Source of the DNA: an uncultured beta proteobacterium
GTDB taxonomy: Bacteria; Pseudomonadota; Gammaproteobacteria; Burkholderiales; Casimicrobiaceae
Direction: 5' to 3'
Length of the DNA: 34,376 bases
Assembly: GCA_903912485.1 (NCBI GenBank)
Contig: CAIWHR010000396.1
Coordinates: forward strand, 1-34,376
A model generated the notes under the pieces. That model worked only from the letters and a program-made list of their open reading frames with translations, was not told where the DNA came from and made no database searches. The translations under genes and the position numbers were made by a program. Positions 9,700-22,822 of the stretch are shown here, piece by piece (positions within the stretch are counted from its first letter, which is position 1; every line of letters starts with the position of its first letter).

Positions 9700-10386
9700 A
9701 TGGCGCAGGAAAAGAATGGCGAGCAGGACCAGGGCCCCGGAGCCGGCCGCCCCGGGGTGACGCGAAGGGATTTCCTCGACGGCGCGGCGCTCGCCACGGC
9801 CGGCACTGCGGCGGCAGTGATCGCGGGCCTCATTCCCCGCGACGCCTCGGCCGCCGAAAGCGCCGTCGCGGCACCCAAGCCTTCCCCGAAGGCGGCCGTG
9901 GTTGCCGCCGGGGTTTCCTTCCAGTTCGGCCTCGACGTCGGGGGCAAGACGGTCGGCTATTTCCAGGAATGCACGGGCATCGGTTCCGAGACCGAAGTCG
10001 TCGAGCAGAAGTTCGTTGACGGGAACGGGATCGAGACCACGAAGAAGATCCCCGGCCGGTTGAAATACAACGACGTCACCCTCGCGCGCGGCATCACCGG
10101 CGACAAATTCGTATGGACCTGGCGCAGGCAGGTCGAGGTAGGCAAGATGAACGACGCTCGCACCAATTGTTCGATCTCGATGCTCAATCAGGCGCTCGAG
10201 CCGGTCGCGACGTGGGACCTGGCCAATACCTGGCCGAGCAAGGTGTCCGGGCCCGCGCTGGGAGTCGACGGCGACTACGGGGTCGAGGCGGTCGTCCTGA
10301 CTTGCGAAGGGATGATCAGGACCTTGTTACCTGCTCGCGAGCGTCACCGCCTTCAGCGGGCCGCCGAGCAGACATCCTTGACGTGA
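9700..10386 (+). CDS. Tat-exported T4 gp19 / phage tail-tube family protein
   Basis: A 228-aa protein. The start at 9700 is set by GGAGGT at 9687-9692. Residues 20-50 are a twin-arginine signal: [20 protein letters not shown], cleaved near ASA. The mature part matches the phage tail-region/T4 gp19 family, used as inner-tube subunits in phages and contractile injection systems. Features are [52 protein letters not shown] and [16 protein letters not shown]. No sheath, baseplate, spike or ATPase gene is present, and an injection-system tube should not need Tat export, so this is a repurposed orphan. The last 20 residues after CEGMIRT look unrelated to the family and run into a LysR remnant, so the natural stop may have been lost. 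Confidence 0.82.
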   Translation: MAQEKNGEQDQGPGAGRPGVTRRDFLDGAALATAGTAAAVIAGLIPRDASAAESAVAAPKPSPKAAVVAAGVSFQFGLDVGGKTVGYFQECTGIGSETEVVEQKFVDGNGIETTKKIPGRLKYNDVTLARGITGDKFVWTWRRQVEVGKMNDARTNCSISMLNQALEPVATWDLANTWPSKVSGPALGVDGDYGVEAVVLTCEGMIRTLLPARERHRLQRAAEQTSLT

Positions 10387-10683
10387 CCGCGCAGCCAGCG
10401 ATGCGCGGAATCGGCATCCAGCCTTGGATGCCAGAGCATTGAAACGGTGATCTCCGGCGTGGCGACCGGAAGAGGGAAGCCATGCATTTCGGCGCGCAGG
10501 CTTCCGGTGTGCCGTTCGGGAACGCTGGCGATCATATCCGAGGCCCGGGCCAGCGCCAGCGCGGTCGAAAAGCCGGCGACGATCGTGACGATCTTCCGTT
10601 CCAACCCGAATCGCCTCAGCGCTTCATCGATCGGGCTCTTGTCCAGACCCTGTCGCGAGACGCAGACGTGCCTGCCTGAGATG
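10353..10683 (-). pseudogene. LysR-family regulator, C-terminal remnant
   Basis: About 110 codons matching only the last third of a LysR substrate-binding domain: HVCVSRQGLDKSPIDEALRR, then FGLERKIVTIVAGFSTALAL, ASDMIASVPERH, VSMLWHPRLDADSAHRWLR. The stop is where a LysR protein normally ends. Upstream residues in the same frame are antisense to the GT61 gene, so the DNA-binding half is gone. The ATG in the track ORF is fortuitous. The fragment lies exactly between the gp19-like and GT61 genes and overlaps the odd 3' tail of the former, marking a rearrangement joint. Confidence 0.8.
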
Positions 10684-10689
10684 CGCGCC

Positions 10690-11667
10690 ATGAAGCTGCT
10701 CGTCAGCCATTCCACCGACATTCACAACATATTCCATATTTTCGCGCGTGAGATCCACGCGATATGGGAATCGACGCGGGCGATCGAGAGCGCGGCAGGA
10801 CCCGATGCCGAAGTCGGCATCGTGTTGACCCATTACGAAGACACTCCCAGCAATCGATGGCGGCGCGACCTGTTGACGAGCACGTACCGGAACGTGTGGA
10901 TTCGTTATTACGCGCCCGCAGGCTCTGGTCCTGGAGTCGGAGCGGGGGCTGCCGCCAGGGTCGACCGGCGGCATATCCTCCGATACACGCAATCCCCTGC
11001 GTGGATGGTCGACCCGTGGACGTTTCGCGCGTACGAGCCGGTGCCGGCGCTGATGGAAATGGCGGCGAAGGTGAGGCAGGCTTTGGCGCTGCGGGCCGGG
11101 TCGGCTTCGACGAGCGCGACCGGCGGGACCCGAGTCGTCTTCGTGGAACGCAGGCACAGTCGCGTGGCGTACGACGCGAGGACGCGCCTGCCGTTGGCCG
11201 GCGTGCTGGAGGCGATGTTGTCGCGATGCGGCGTCCCGTTCGAGAGTGTCTGCTTCGACGAAGGCGTTTCGCTGGAAATGCAGGCGCGATGCCTGGCGAA
11301 TGCCCGCATCATGATTTCGGTGCACGGCGCAGCCAACACCAATCTGTTCCTGCTCCCCGAAGGCGCGTCCCTGTTCGAGATCAACTTCCGCAAGCACTGG
11401 TATTGCGACCCCGTATGCGCTCGCCACAGGTCGGCGCAGATCCCCTATGCCACCCGGTGTGACGGACCGCTGACCTTTCGACCGCATTTTCACAAGGCGG
11501 ACTATCACAACCTGGCACAGGTCTTCGGCGTGAAGTACAGGGAATTCGAAATCCTGGACGCCGAGCGCTTTCTCGATGCCAATCCGATCAACCTGGAGCG
11601 GCTTTACGTGGACGCCGAGCGTCTGGCTTCGTCGGTCGTAGGCGAACTGGGCCTGGGCCGGGCGTAG
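10690..11667 (+). CDS. Glycosyltransferase family 61 (DUF563) protein
   Basis: A 325-aa protein with the GT61 core. It begins THNIYH-like (STDIHNIFHIFAREIHAIWE), has TRVVFVERRHSRVAYD and FDEGVSLEMQARCLANARIM, and carries the diagnostic ISVHGAANTNLFLLPEGASL with FEINFRKHWYC. GT61 enzymes transfer sugars such as xylose, GlcNAc or arabinose to proteins or polysaccharides; donor and acceptor are unknown here. The track ORF starts at 10447 but the first 81 codons are antisense to a LysR remnant. ATG 10690 (or 10681) is used, without a convincing ribosome site. The core begins almost at the start, so loss of an N-terminal segment in the same rearrangement is possible. It appears cytosolic, with no signal or TM helix. 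Confidence 0.83.
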   Translation: MKLLVSHSTDIHNIFHIFAREIHAIWESTRAIESAAGPDAEVGIVLTHYEDTPSNRWRRDLLTSTYRNVWIRYYAPAGSGPGVGAGAAARVDRRHILRYTQSPAWMVDPWTFRAYEPVPALMEMAAKVRQALALRAGSASTSATGGTRVVFVERRHSRVAYDARTRLPLAGVLEAMLSRCGVPFESVCFDEGVSLEMQARCLANARIMISVHGAANTNLFLLPEGASLFEINFRKHWYCDPVCARHRSAQIPYATRCDGPLTFRPHFHKADYHNLAQVFGVKYREFEILDAERFLDANPINLERLYVDAERLASSVVGELGLGRA

Positions 11668-11763
11668 GTCGATCTGACGCGGACCGTCCCCCAGGGGGTG
11701 CGAACCCCGGCGGAGCCGGCCGCATTGCCGCGTCGGGGCTCGATGGGCAGGTTCCCGCGTCGG

Positions 11764-13482
11764 TCACCTGGGCGGCTTGCGAAGCGGGTGGGAATCGATC
11801 TCTTGCGTCCGCCGGTCGAGCTTCGCGACCATCTCGGCCAGTTTGCCCGGGTTGAACCAGTCGACGTTGGCGGGGCTGCCCATGTTGTGCAGTTCCAGCG
11901 GGTCGTCGACGAGGTCGTACAGTTCGAACTGCGACCGCTCGCCGCCCGTCGGGTCGAAGTACTCGACGACCTTCCAGTCCGCTTCGCGCAGGCAGCGCAG
12001 GTGACTGGGCTGCCCCACGATCTTCTCTCCCAGCGTCTCGTCGGTGGTGAAGTAGATCGAGTCCTGCACCGTCCGGGCGGGGTGTCCCGGGTGGGCGATC
12101 GCATCCTGGATGATCGGTGTGAGGTCCTTGCCCATGAACACGTACCGCCTGCGGTCTTGCACGCCGGCGAAGCTGGCCACGGTGGGCATCAGGTCGATGA
12201 GCGACGCCAGCGCAGCGGTGCGGACGGGGCCCGCGAACATCGTCGGGTTGGACACGACCAGCGGCACGTGGATGGTTTCCTCGTAGGCGTTGTACGCCTT
12301 CTCGCGCATTCCACCGTGGGCGAGACCCATCTCGCCGTGGTCGGAAAGCGCAAACACGACGGTCTTGTCGCGCAGGCCGGCGTTGCACTCCAGCGCGTCG
12401 AGCACGGTTCCGAAGTGCCGGTCCGACTCCCGGGTCAACCAGGCGTAGAAGTTGACGTAATCGAGCTTCGACCGCAGCGACGGCAGCGGCCCCAGTCCCT
12501 TGGCCCACATCAGCGTGGACCGTGCCTGTGCCGGCGGCTTGTGATTCCCGAACGGCGGCTCCCTCGCGGTGGAGGGAAGGTCGATGCCCTGACGGAAGCA
12601 GCGCGGCGCGTCCTTTCCGTAGTTGTTCGAGCCCTCGTAGGGCGGAATGTCGCTGTAGCTGGGCTCATCCCAGGTGCTGGGATAGCCCATCAGGTCGTGG
12701 GGGTTGGCGAAGCAGACGAAGAGCGCGAAGGGCCTGGCCGAGTTCGCGTCGGCGCTTTCGAGGAAGTGCGCGGCCTGCGCGGCGTACTCGGTGTCGTAAT
12801 CGGTGTCGCCGCCGCCGAACACGGCCGCCGCCTGATCGGTCCCGGCCTCGGGCGGAATCCATCCGTGGAAGCCGTAATGCGCGAGGTCGCGGGGGCTCTG
12901 GACCGGCAGCGTGCCGGTGGGGTCCTTGCTCAGGTGCCACTTGCCCCGGTATTGCACGTCGTAGCCCGCGTCGAGCAGCATGCGGCCCATGTTCTGGAGC
13001 CCGGGCTGGAGCGTGGTCTGCGCGGTGTTCCCCGGCGTCCCGTCGTCGTTGGGGCCGCCGTACTGGAGCACCTGCATCACCCGGTGCTGCGCCGCAAACA
13101 GCCCGGTGACCAGCGTCGCGCGGCTGGGCGTGCACATCGCCGCATTGCAGTAGTGCCGGGTGAAGGTGAGCCCGCGATCGGCGAGGCGCTTGCGGTTGGG
13201 CAGGTGCGTCTCGGCCCAGCCTTCCGGCCAGTGCTGCGGATAGCGTTCCTGGTCGGTGATCAGGAAGAGGAGATTCGGGCGATGCCAGGGCCGCGCGCGG
13301 GCTTCCGCCGACTCCGGCGCGCTCCCGTAGTCGGCGCCGCAGCGCTCCCTCGCGGTCGCGAGGGAACCGGTGGAAGCGAGCGCCGCTCCGGAGGCCAGTG
13401 CGGCGCTACCCCTTGCCACGAAGGTCCGCCGGCCGATGTCGACGCCAGCAGGCGCCGGTTTTTCGGATGGACTCTTTGCCAT
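11764..13482 (-). CDS. Tat-exported type I sulfatase (alkaline-phosphatase superfamily)
   Basis: A 572-aa secreted hydrolase. Start 13482 has GGGGAGAG upstream; the longer 609-aa frame is not needed. Residues 18-19 are the twin arginines of a Tat signal (GRRTFVARGSAALASGAALA). The sulfatase core follows: metal site NLLFLITDQER (Asp near 77), then CTPSRATLVTGLF at 117, where Cys117 would be converted to formylglycine. Next come YRGKWHLSK, VVFALSDHGEMGLAHGG and LYDLVDDPLELHNM near the C-terminus. It would hydrolyse sulfate (or phosphonate) esters in the periplasm. A Cys-type site normally needs an FGE or anSME maturase, and none is in the window. It points toward GT61 (convergent) and stands apart from the kinase genes. 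Confidence 0.93.
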   Translation of the reverse strand: MAKSPSEKPAPAGVDIGRRTFVARGSAALASGAALASTGSLATARERCGADYGSAPESAEARARPWHRPNLLFLITDQERYPQHWPEGWAETHLPNRKRLADRGLTFTRHYCNAAMCTPSRATLVTGLFAAQHRVMQVLQYGGPNDDGTPGNTAQTTLQPGLQNMGRMLLDAGYDVQYRGKWHLSKDPTGTLPVQSPRDLAHYGFHGWIPPEAGTDQAAAVFGGGDTDYDTEYAAQAAHFLESADANSARPFALFVCFANPHDLMGYPSTWDEPSYSDIPPYEGSNNYGKDAPRCFRQGIDLPSTAREPPFGNHKPPAQARSTLMWAKGLGPLPSLRSKLDYVNFYAWLTRESDRHFGTVLDALECNAGLRDKTVVFALSDHGEMGLAHGGMREKAYNAYEETIHVPLVVSNPTMFAGPVRTAALASLIDLMPTVASFAGVQDRRRYVFMGKDLTPIIQDAIAHPGHPARTVQDSIYFTTDETLGEKIVGQPSHLRCLREADWKVVEYFDPTGGERSQFELYDLVDDPLELHNMGSPANVDWFNPGKLAEMVAKLDRRTQEIDSHPLRKPPR

Positions 13483-13834
13483 GGCATCTCTCCCCAATGG
13501 CAGACGCATACGCACGCTGCGCGCGCCTACGTCACGCGCACCCCTCTGCGTGTCGTCAGCTTCGGCCAGTCGCACCAACCTTCCCCCTATCATCGTCCCC
13601 TCAGCACTCGACGCGGTTCTTGATCTCCGTCAACGGCGCAGATGCCGCGAGCGCGCGCTGCCGGTAGCCGGCGAACGGACCGAACAGCGAGGTTTTCGCG
13701 GGGAGCACTCACGCTCCCCATCGAGAACGAATCGCATGTAGACTAGCGCCCGGATCTCAGCGCAGACCCCCGCGTTCCCCGCCACCGCGTCGCGGGCAAG
13801 GTTTTCACGCAGTCGCGGTAGGTCGGAGCGGAAC
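13483..13834. other. Divergent intergenic region, sulfatase / sensor kinase
   Basis: No gene is supported; the plus ORFs at 13370 and 13398 are shadows of the sulfatase start. The only clear structure is a perfect hairpin GGGGAGC-N6-GCTCCCC at 13700-13719. It lacks a T-tract on either strand, so it is not an ordinary terminator, and it could be an operator for the kinase gene. GGAG at 13825-13828 serves the kinase start. Confidence 0.5.
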
Positions 13835-19345
<5,511 letters not shown>

Positions 19346-19509
19346 CCACCGGGCAGCGTCCGCGGATCGTCGCGATGACCGCCAACGCCATGCAGGGCGA
19401 CCGCGACATGTGCCTCGCCGCGGGCATGGACGACTATCTGACCAAGCCGATCCGCGTCGAGCGGCTGGTCGAGGCGCTGCATCTGGCGCATCAGCGCGAG
19501 GGCCACTGA
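19346..19509 (+). pseudogene. Out-of-frame C-terminal piece of the kinase's second receiver
   Basis: In the frame one base back from the kinase frame the sequence reads [20 protein letters not shown], then [14 protein letters not shown], then [18 protein letters not shown] and TGA at 19507-19509. This is the missing REC2 end, with the conserved Thr (MTANAM) and Lys (TKPI). Restoring one base near 19343-19353 would give a kinase of about 1890 aa ending one base before the HPt start. It is either a genuine frameshift or a sequencing or assembly error. Confidence 0.88.
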
Positions 19510-19510
19510 A

Positions 19511-19858
19511 ATGCCGCAACCCGTGATCGATCCCGCCGCGTTCGCACAGCTGCAGGAGACCGCCGGCGCCGAGTTCGTGGTCGAGCTGGTGGATACCTTT
19601 CTCGTCGAGGCGCCGCTGATGCTGGCGGACCTCGAAAGCGCGCTGGCGGTGGGCGACACCGACCGCTTCCGGCGCGCCGCGCATTCGCTGAAGTCCAACG
19701 GCAACACTTTCGGCGCGCTGACGTTGGGCGCGCTGGCGCGGGAACTGGAACTGACCGGCCTCGAACCCGCGCGTCGGGCCGGCGGCGCGACGCTCGCGGC
19801 GCTGGCGCTCGAGTACGCGCGCGTGGCGGCGGCGCTGACGGAATTGCGTCATGCGTGA
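19511..19858 (+). CDS. Histidine phosphotransfer (HPt) protein
   Basis: A 115-aa all-helical HPt domain with the phospho-accepting His58 in RRAAHSLKSNGNTFGA. Preceding helices are PAAFAQLQETAGAEFVVELVDTF and a LVEAPLMLADLESAL segment, the normal HPt pattern. It begins one base after the intended kinase stop and overlaps the next gene by 8 nt, so the three genes form one transcription unit. It should carry phosphate from the kinase receiver to the receiver-cyclase. Because the kinase REC2 is broken here, REC1 (Asp1677) would have to be its donor. Confidence 0.93.
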   Translation: MPQPVIDPAAFAQLQETAGAEFVVELVDTFLVEAPLMLADLESALAVGDTDRFRRAAHSLKSNGNTFGALTLGALARELELTGLEPARRAGGATLAALALEYARVAAALTELRHA

Positions 19859-20894
19859 CGTCCGCCACCGCGCGGCGCGCCTGCTGGTGGTCGACGACAA
19901 CAAGGTCAACCGGCTGCTGCTCGCGCGCAACCTGGAACTGCAGGGCCACTCGGTGGCGTTGGCGGAAAACGGCCGCGTGGCGCTGGAAATGCTTCGCCGC
20001 GAGCGCTTCGACCTGCTGCTGCTGGACATGGAAATGCCCGAGATGGACGGCTTCCAGGTGCTGGAGCAGCTGGTCGGCGACCTGCAGTTGCGCGACCTCC
20101 CGGTCATCGTCACGTCGTCGCTGGAGGGCATCCACAACGTGGTGCGCTGCATCGAGCTCGGGGCCGAGGACTACCTGACCAAGCCGGTCAACCCGGTGCT
20201 GCTGAAGGCGCGCATCGGGGCGAGCCTGGAGAAGAAGTGGCTGCGCGACCAGCAGAAGGACCTGGTGCGCCGCTTTGCCACGCCCGAGGTCGCGCAGCAC
20301 CTGCAGGAATCCGGCTTCGCGCTGGGCGGCACGCGCGTGCGCGCGTCGGTGCTGTTCTCCGACATCCGCGACTTCACGCCGCTGGCCGAATCGCAGCCGC
20401 CCGAGGAGACGATCGAGCTCCTGAACACCTACTACACGCTGATGTTCGACGCCATCAGCGACCACGGCGGCATCGTCAGCATGATGATGGGCGACGGCCT
20501 GATGGCGATCTTCGGCGCGCCGGTGCCGCTGCCCGACCATTGCGCGAGCGCGGCGCGCGCGGCGCTGGAGATGGTGCAGCTGGTGGAGCTGTTCAACGTC
20601 GAACGCGCGGCCGCCGCCAAGCCGCAGATCCGGATCGGCATCGGCATCGCGTCCGGCGAGATGGTCGCCGGCTACACCGGCACCAACGACCGGGCGACCT
20701 ACACCTGCATCGGCAACACCGTCAACCGGGCGGCGCGGCTCGAAGCGCACACCAAGATCGCGTTGCGGACGATCCTGATCGACGACGACACGCGGGCGGG
20801 CCTTTCCGCGGACATCCGATCGGAGGCGCTCGGGAGCCTCGCGCTGAAGGGCATGGTCGCGCCCGTCGACGTGTTCGCGGTGGCCGGCGGCTGA
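19851..20894 (+). CDS. Response regulator with adenylate/guanylate cyclase output domain
   Basis: A 347-aa protein. The receiver (10-125) has acidic Asp15-Asp16, phospho-Asp59 in LLLLDMEMPEMDG, and Lys111 in YLTKPVNP. A short linker containing LVRRFATPEVAQHLQESG leads to a class III nucleotide cyclase domain (about 165-340). Metal Asp171 lies in SVLFSDIRDFTPL and Asp215 in MMMGDGLMAIFG. Catalytic Asn292/Arg296 lie in CIGNTVNRAARL. All expected catalytic residues are present, so it should make a cyclic nucleotide, most likely cAMP, under phosphorylation control. Its start overlaps hpt by 8 nt. This layout (hybrid kinase, HPt, REC-cyclase) makes cAMP the output of the relay. Confidence 0.94.
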   Translation: MRDVRHRAARLLVVDDNKVNRLLLARNLELQGHSVALAENGRVALEMLRRERFDLLLLDMEMPEMDGFQVLEQLVGDLQLRDLPVIVTSSLEGIHNVVRCIELGAEDYLTKPVNPVLLKARIGASLEKKWLRDQQKDLVRRFATPEVAQHLQESGFALGGTRVRASVLFSDIRDFTPLAESQPPEETIELLNTYYTLMFDAISDHGGIVSMMMGDGLMAIFGAPVPLPDHCASAARAALEMVQLVELFNVERAAAAKPQIRIGIGIASGEMVAGYTGTNDRATYTCIGNTVNRAARLEAHTKIALRTILIDDDTRAGLSADIRSEALGSLALKGMVAPVDVFAVAGG

Positions 20895-20921
20895 AGCCCT
20901 CGCGCCGGCGCTGACCGACGC

Positions 20922-22742
20922 CTAGCTCTTGGCGCGGTCCGCCAGCGCCACCGCTTCGCGAAAGAAGCGCTCGAACTCGCGCACGACCTGCGGATCCTCG
21001 AACAGCGCGCCGCTGCGACGCCGGATTTCCTCGCTGACGGCGCGGCGGTGCACGCCGTCGGTGCCGAGGCGGACGGCACGCGCGATGTAGTCGGCGGCGT
21101 CGGCGGCGATGCCTTCGGTCATGCCCATCTTGCGATACATCGCCTGCGTGTGGCGGCCGCGCTGGAATTCCCCCGGCAGCGTCACGATCGGCACGCCGAC
21201 GGAGATCGCTTCCAGCGAGGTGTTCATGCCGTTGAAGTGCACCGTGTCGAGCATGACGTCGGCGATCGCGATCAGGTTGAGGTAGTCCTGCGGGGCCTGG
21301 CGCGGCAGGAAGACGATGCGGTCCGCGACGTCCGGCATCGCTGCCGCCCAGCGTGCGCGCATCAGGTCGGTCCAGTGCCCGATCCGGCCCTCGATCACGA
21401 CCAGCCTGCCCTGGACGTCGCGGCGCAGGATGCCGGCGATGAGTTCGTCCATGTCGGGGTGGAACTTGAACAGGTTCTGCGGGCAGATGTAGAGGTGATC
21501 GACGTCGCGCAGCCCGAAGTCGGCGCGGCGCTTGGCCGGCTGCGGCAATTGGGGGCGATCGTAGTAGGCCAGCGTGCCCAGATCGCGGAGCAGGAACAGC
21601 CGCTCGCTGTAGTGCGCGGCCGCCCCCGGCAGCTCGTAGAGGTCGTTCGAGACGAAGTAGTCCATCGTCGGAATGCCGGTGGTGTCGGGGTGCCCGTACG
21701 ACACGCACTGCACCGGCGCGAGACGCGAAAAGGCGAGGAAGTAGGTGAACGGCTCCATGCCGATGTCCTGGTAGAACAGCACGTCGAGCTTCAGGTCGCC
21801 GATCAGGCGCCTCGCCTGTGCCAGGTCCTGCGGGACCACCAGACTGTGCTCGGCGCGTTCGCGGATGAAGCGCGAGTACGCGTCGTCGACGACCGGCGCG
21901 ACGAAGATCGCGGTGACCTCGAAATCGGCGCGCGCGAGCTGGGCGAACAGGCCGCGGCTGGTGCGCCCGATGCTGTGCTCGCAGAAGAACTTCGACAGCA
22001 GGCCGACGCGGATCCGCGCGCCCGCCGGCCGCGGCTGTCCGCAGTGCGGCGCGACGTGATCGAGCGCCGGGCAGACGCGGCGATAGAGCGTCGCGTACCT
22101 GACCTGCAGCGCGCGATCGTCGGCGCCGTGAAACGCGAGGTAGAAGTTCGACCACAGCGCCGCCTGCATCGGGTCGTCGACGTGGAGCGTCGGGTCCGCG
22201 AGCAGCGCGTCGAGCTCGGCCTCGAGGCGGGCGCGTTCGGCGGTGAGCGCCTCGCGCGATCGCATCAGCGGCGACACCAGCGTCGCGAGCCGGATCCGCG
22301 TGCCGGCGCCGGGTGCCAGCCGGTACGCGCGCCGGTAGCAGTCGGCCGCGGCGTCGATGTCGCCCAGCGCCTGCCGGGCGATGCCGAGGCGTTCCCAGCC
22401 GACGCTGTCGTGCGGGCGCAGGTCGCAGGCAAGCTGGTATTGCTCCGCCGCCTGCCCGATGCGCCCCTGGTCCTGCAGGGCGCCGGCGTACTGATCGCGG
22501 CACTCCGGCGCGTCCGGTGCGAGTTCGACCGCGCGCGCCAGCATCCGGATCGCGGCATCGACCATGCCGACCTGTCGCGCCAGCGTGCCGAGGCCCAGCC
22601 AGGCTGCGGGCAGCGCCGGCGCCACGGCCAGCGTCTCCTGGTACAGCGCCTTGGCTTCGGCGAGGCGGTTCGCACGGTGCATCGCCTGCGCCTGCTGCAG
22701 CAGCGCATCGCTCCCGGCCGTCCTGCGCTTCTTCTCCCCCAC
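20922..22742 (-). CDS. TPR + OGT/SPINDLY-type glycosyltransferase (GT41)
   Basis: A 606-aa protein starting at GTG (22742) behind AGGGAGG. Residues about 10-165 are four TPRs (ALPAAWLGLGTLARQVG, QGRIGQAAEQYQLACDLRP, GDIDAAADCYRRAYRLAP). Residues about 235-600 are the GT41 catalytic region: RIRVGLLSKFFCEHSIGR, SYGHPDTTGIPTMDYFVS, YICPQNLFKFHPDMDELI, then HFNGMNTSLEAISVGVPIVT and GEFQRGRHTQAMYRKMGM. Family enzymes transfer GlcNAc or fucose, or bacterial analogues, to Ser/Thr or Asn of proteins; donor and target are not readable here. It lies 80 nt downstream of a GT7 gene on the same strand, so the two may act in sequence on one glycan. It is convergent with the cyclase gene and cytosolic. Confidence 0.93.
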   Translation of the reverse strand: MGEKKRRTAGSDALLQQAQAMHRANRLAEAKALYQETLAVAPALPAAWLGLGTLARQVGMVDAAIRMLARAVELAPDAPECRDQYAGALQDQGRIGQAAEQYQLACDLRPHDSVGWERLGIARQALGDIDAAADCYRRAYRLAPGAGTRIRLATLVSPLMRSREALTAERARLEAELDALLADPTLHVDDPMQAALWSNFYLAFHGADDRALQVRYATLYRRVCPALDHVAPHCGQPRPAGARIRVGLLSKFFCEHSIGRTSRGLFAQLARADFEVTAIFVAPVVDDAYSRFIRERAEHSLVVPQDLAQARRLIGDLKLDVLFYQDIGMEPFTYFLAFSRLAPVQCVSYGHPDTTGIPTMDYFVSNDLYELPGAAAHYSERLFLLRDLGTLAYYDRPQLPQPAKRRADFGLRDVDHLYICPQNLFKFHPDMDELIAGILRRDVQGRLVVIEGRIGHWTDLMRARWAAAMPDVADRIVFLPRQAPQDYLNLIAIADVMLDTVHFNGMNTSLEAISVGVPIVTLPGEFQRGRHTQAMYRKMGMTEGIAADAADYIARAVRLGTDGVHRRAVSEEIRRRSGALFEDPQVVREFERFFREAVALADRAKS

Positions 22743-22822
22743 GCTGGCCTCCCTGCGCTACGCCTGCCGGCGCCACCCGAGAACGCCGGCGGCCGCGGCC
22801 GCCGGGCGCCGGCGGCGGACGT

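Noticed and set aside
9700-10386. Prophage or contractile injection system locus
   Set aside because: Only a single tube-family gene is present and it has a Tat signal. No sheath, baseplate, capsid, terminase or integrase gene is in the window.
10447-10689. 81-codon N-terminal extension of the GT61 ORF
   Set aside because: It is antisense to a recognisable LysR C-terminal remnant, and the extension has no GT61-like sequence.
11698-13623. 641-aa plus-strand ORF
   Set aside because: Antisense of the sulfatase, with no recognisable domain.
13700-13719. Hairpin GGGGAGC-N6-GCTCCCC as a terminator
   Set aside because: No T-rich tract follows on either strand, and it lies in a divergent leader where a terminator is not expected.
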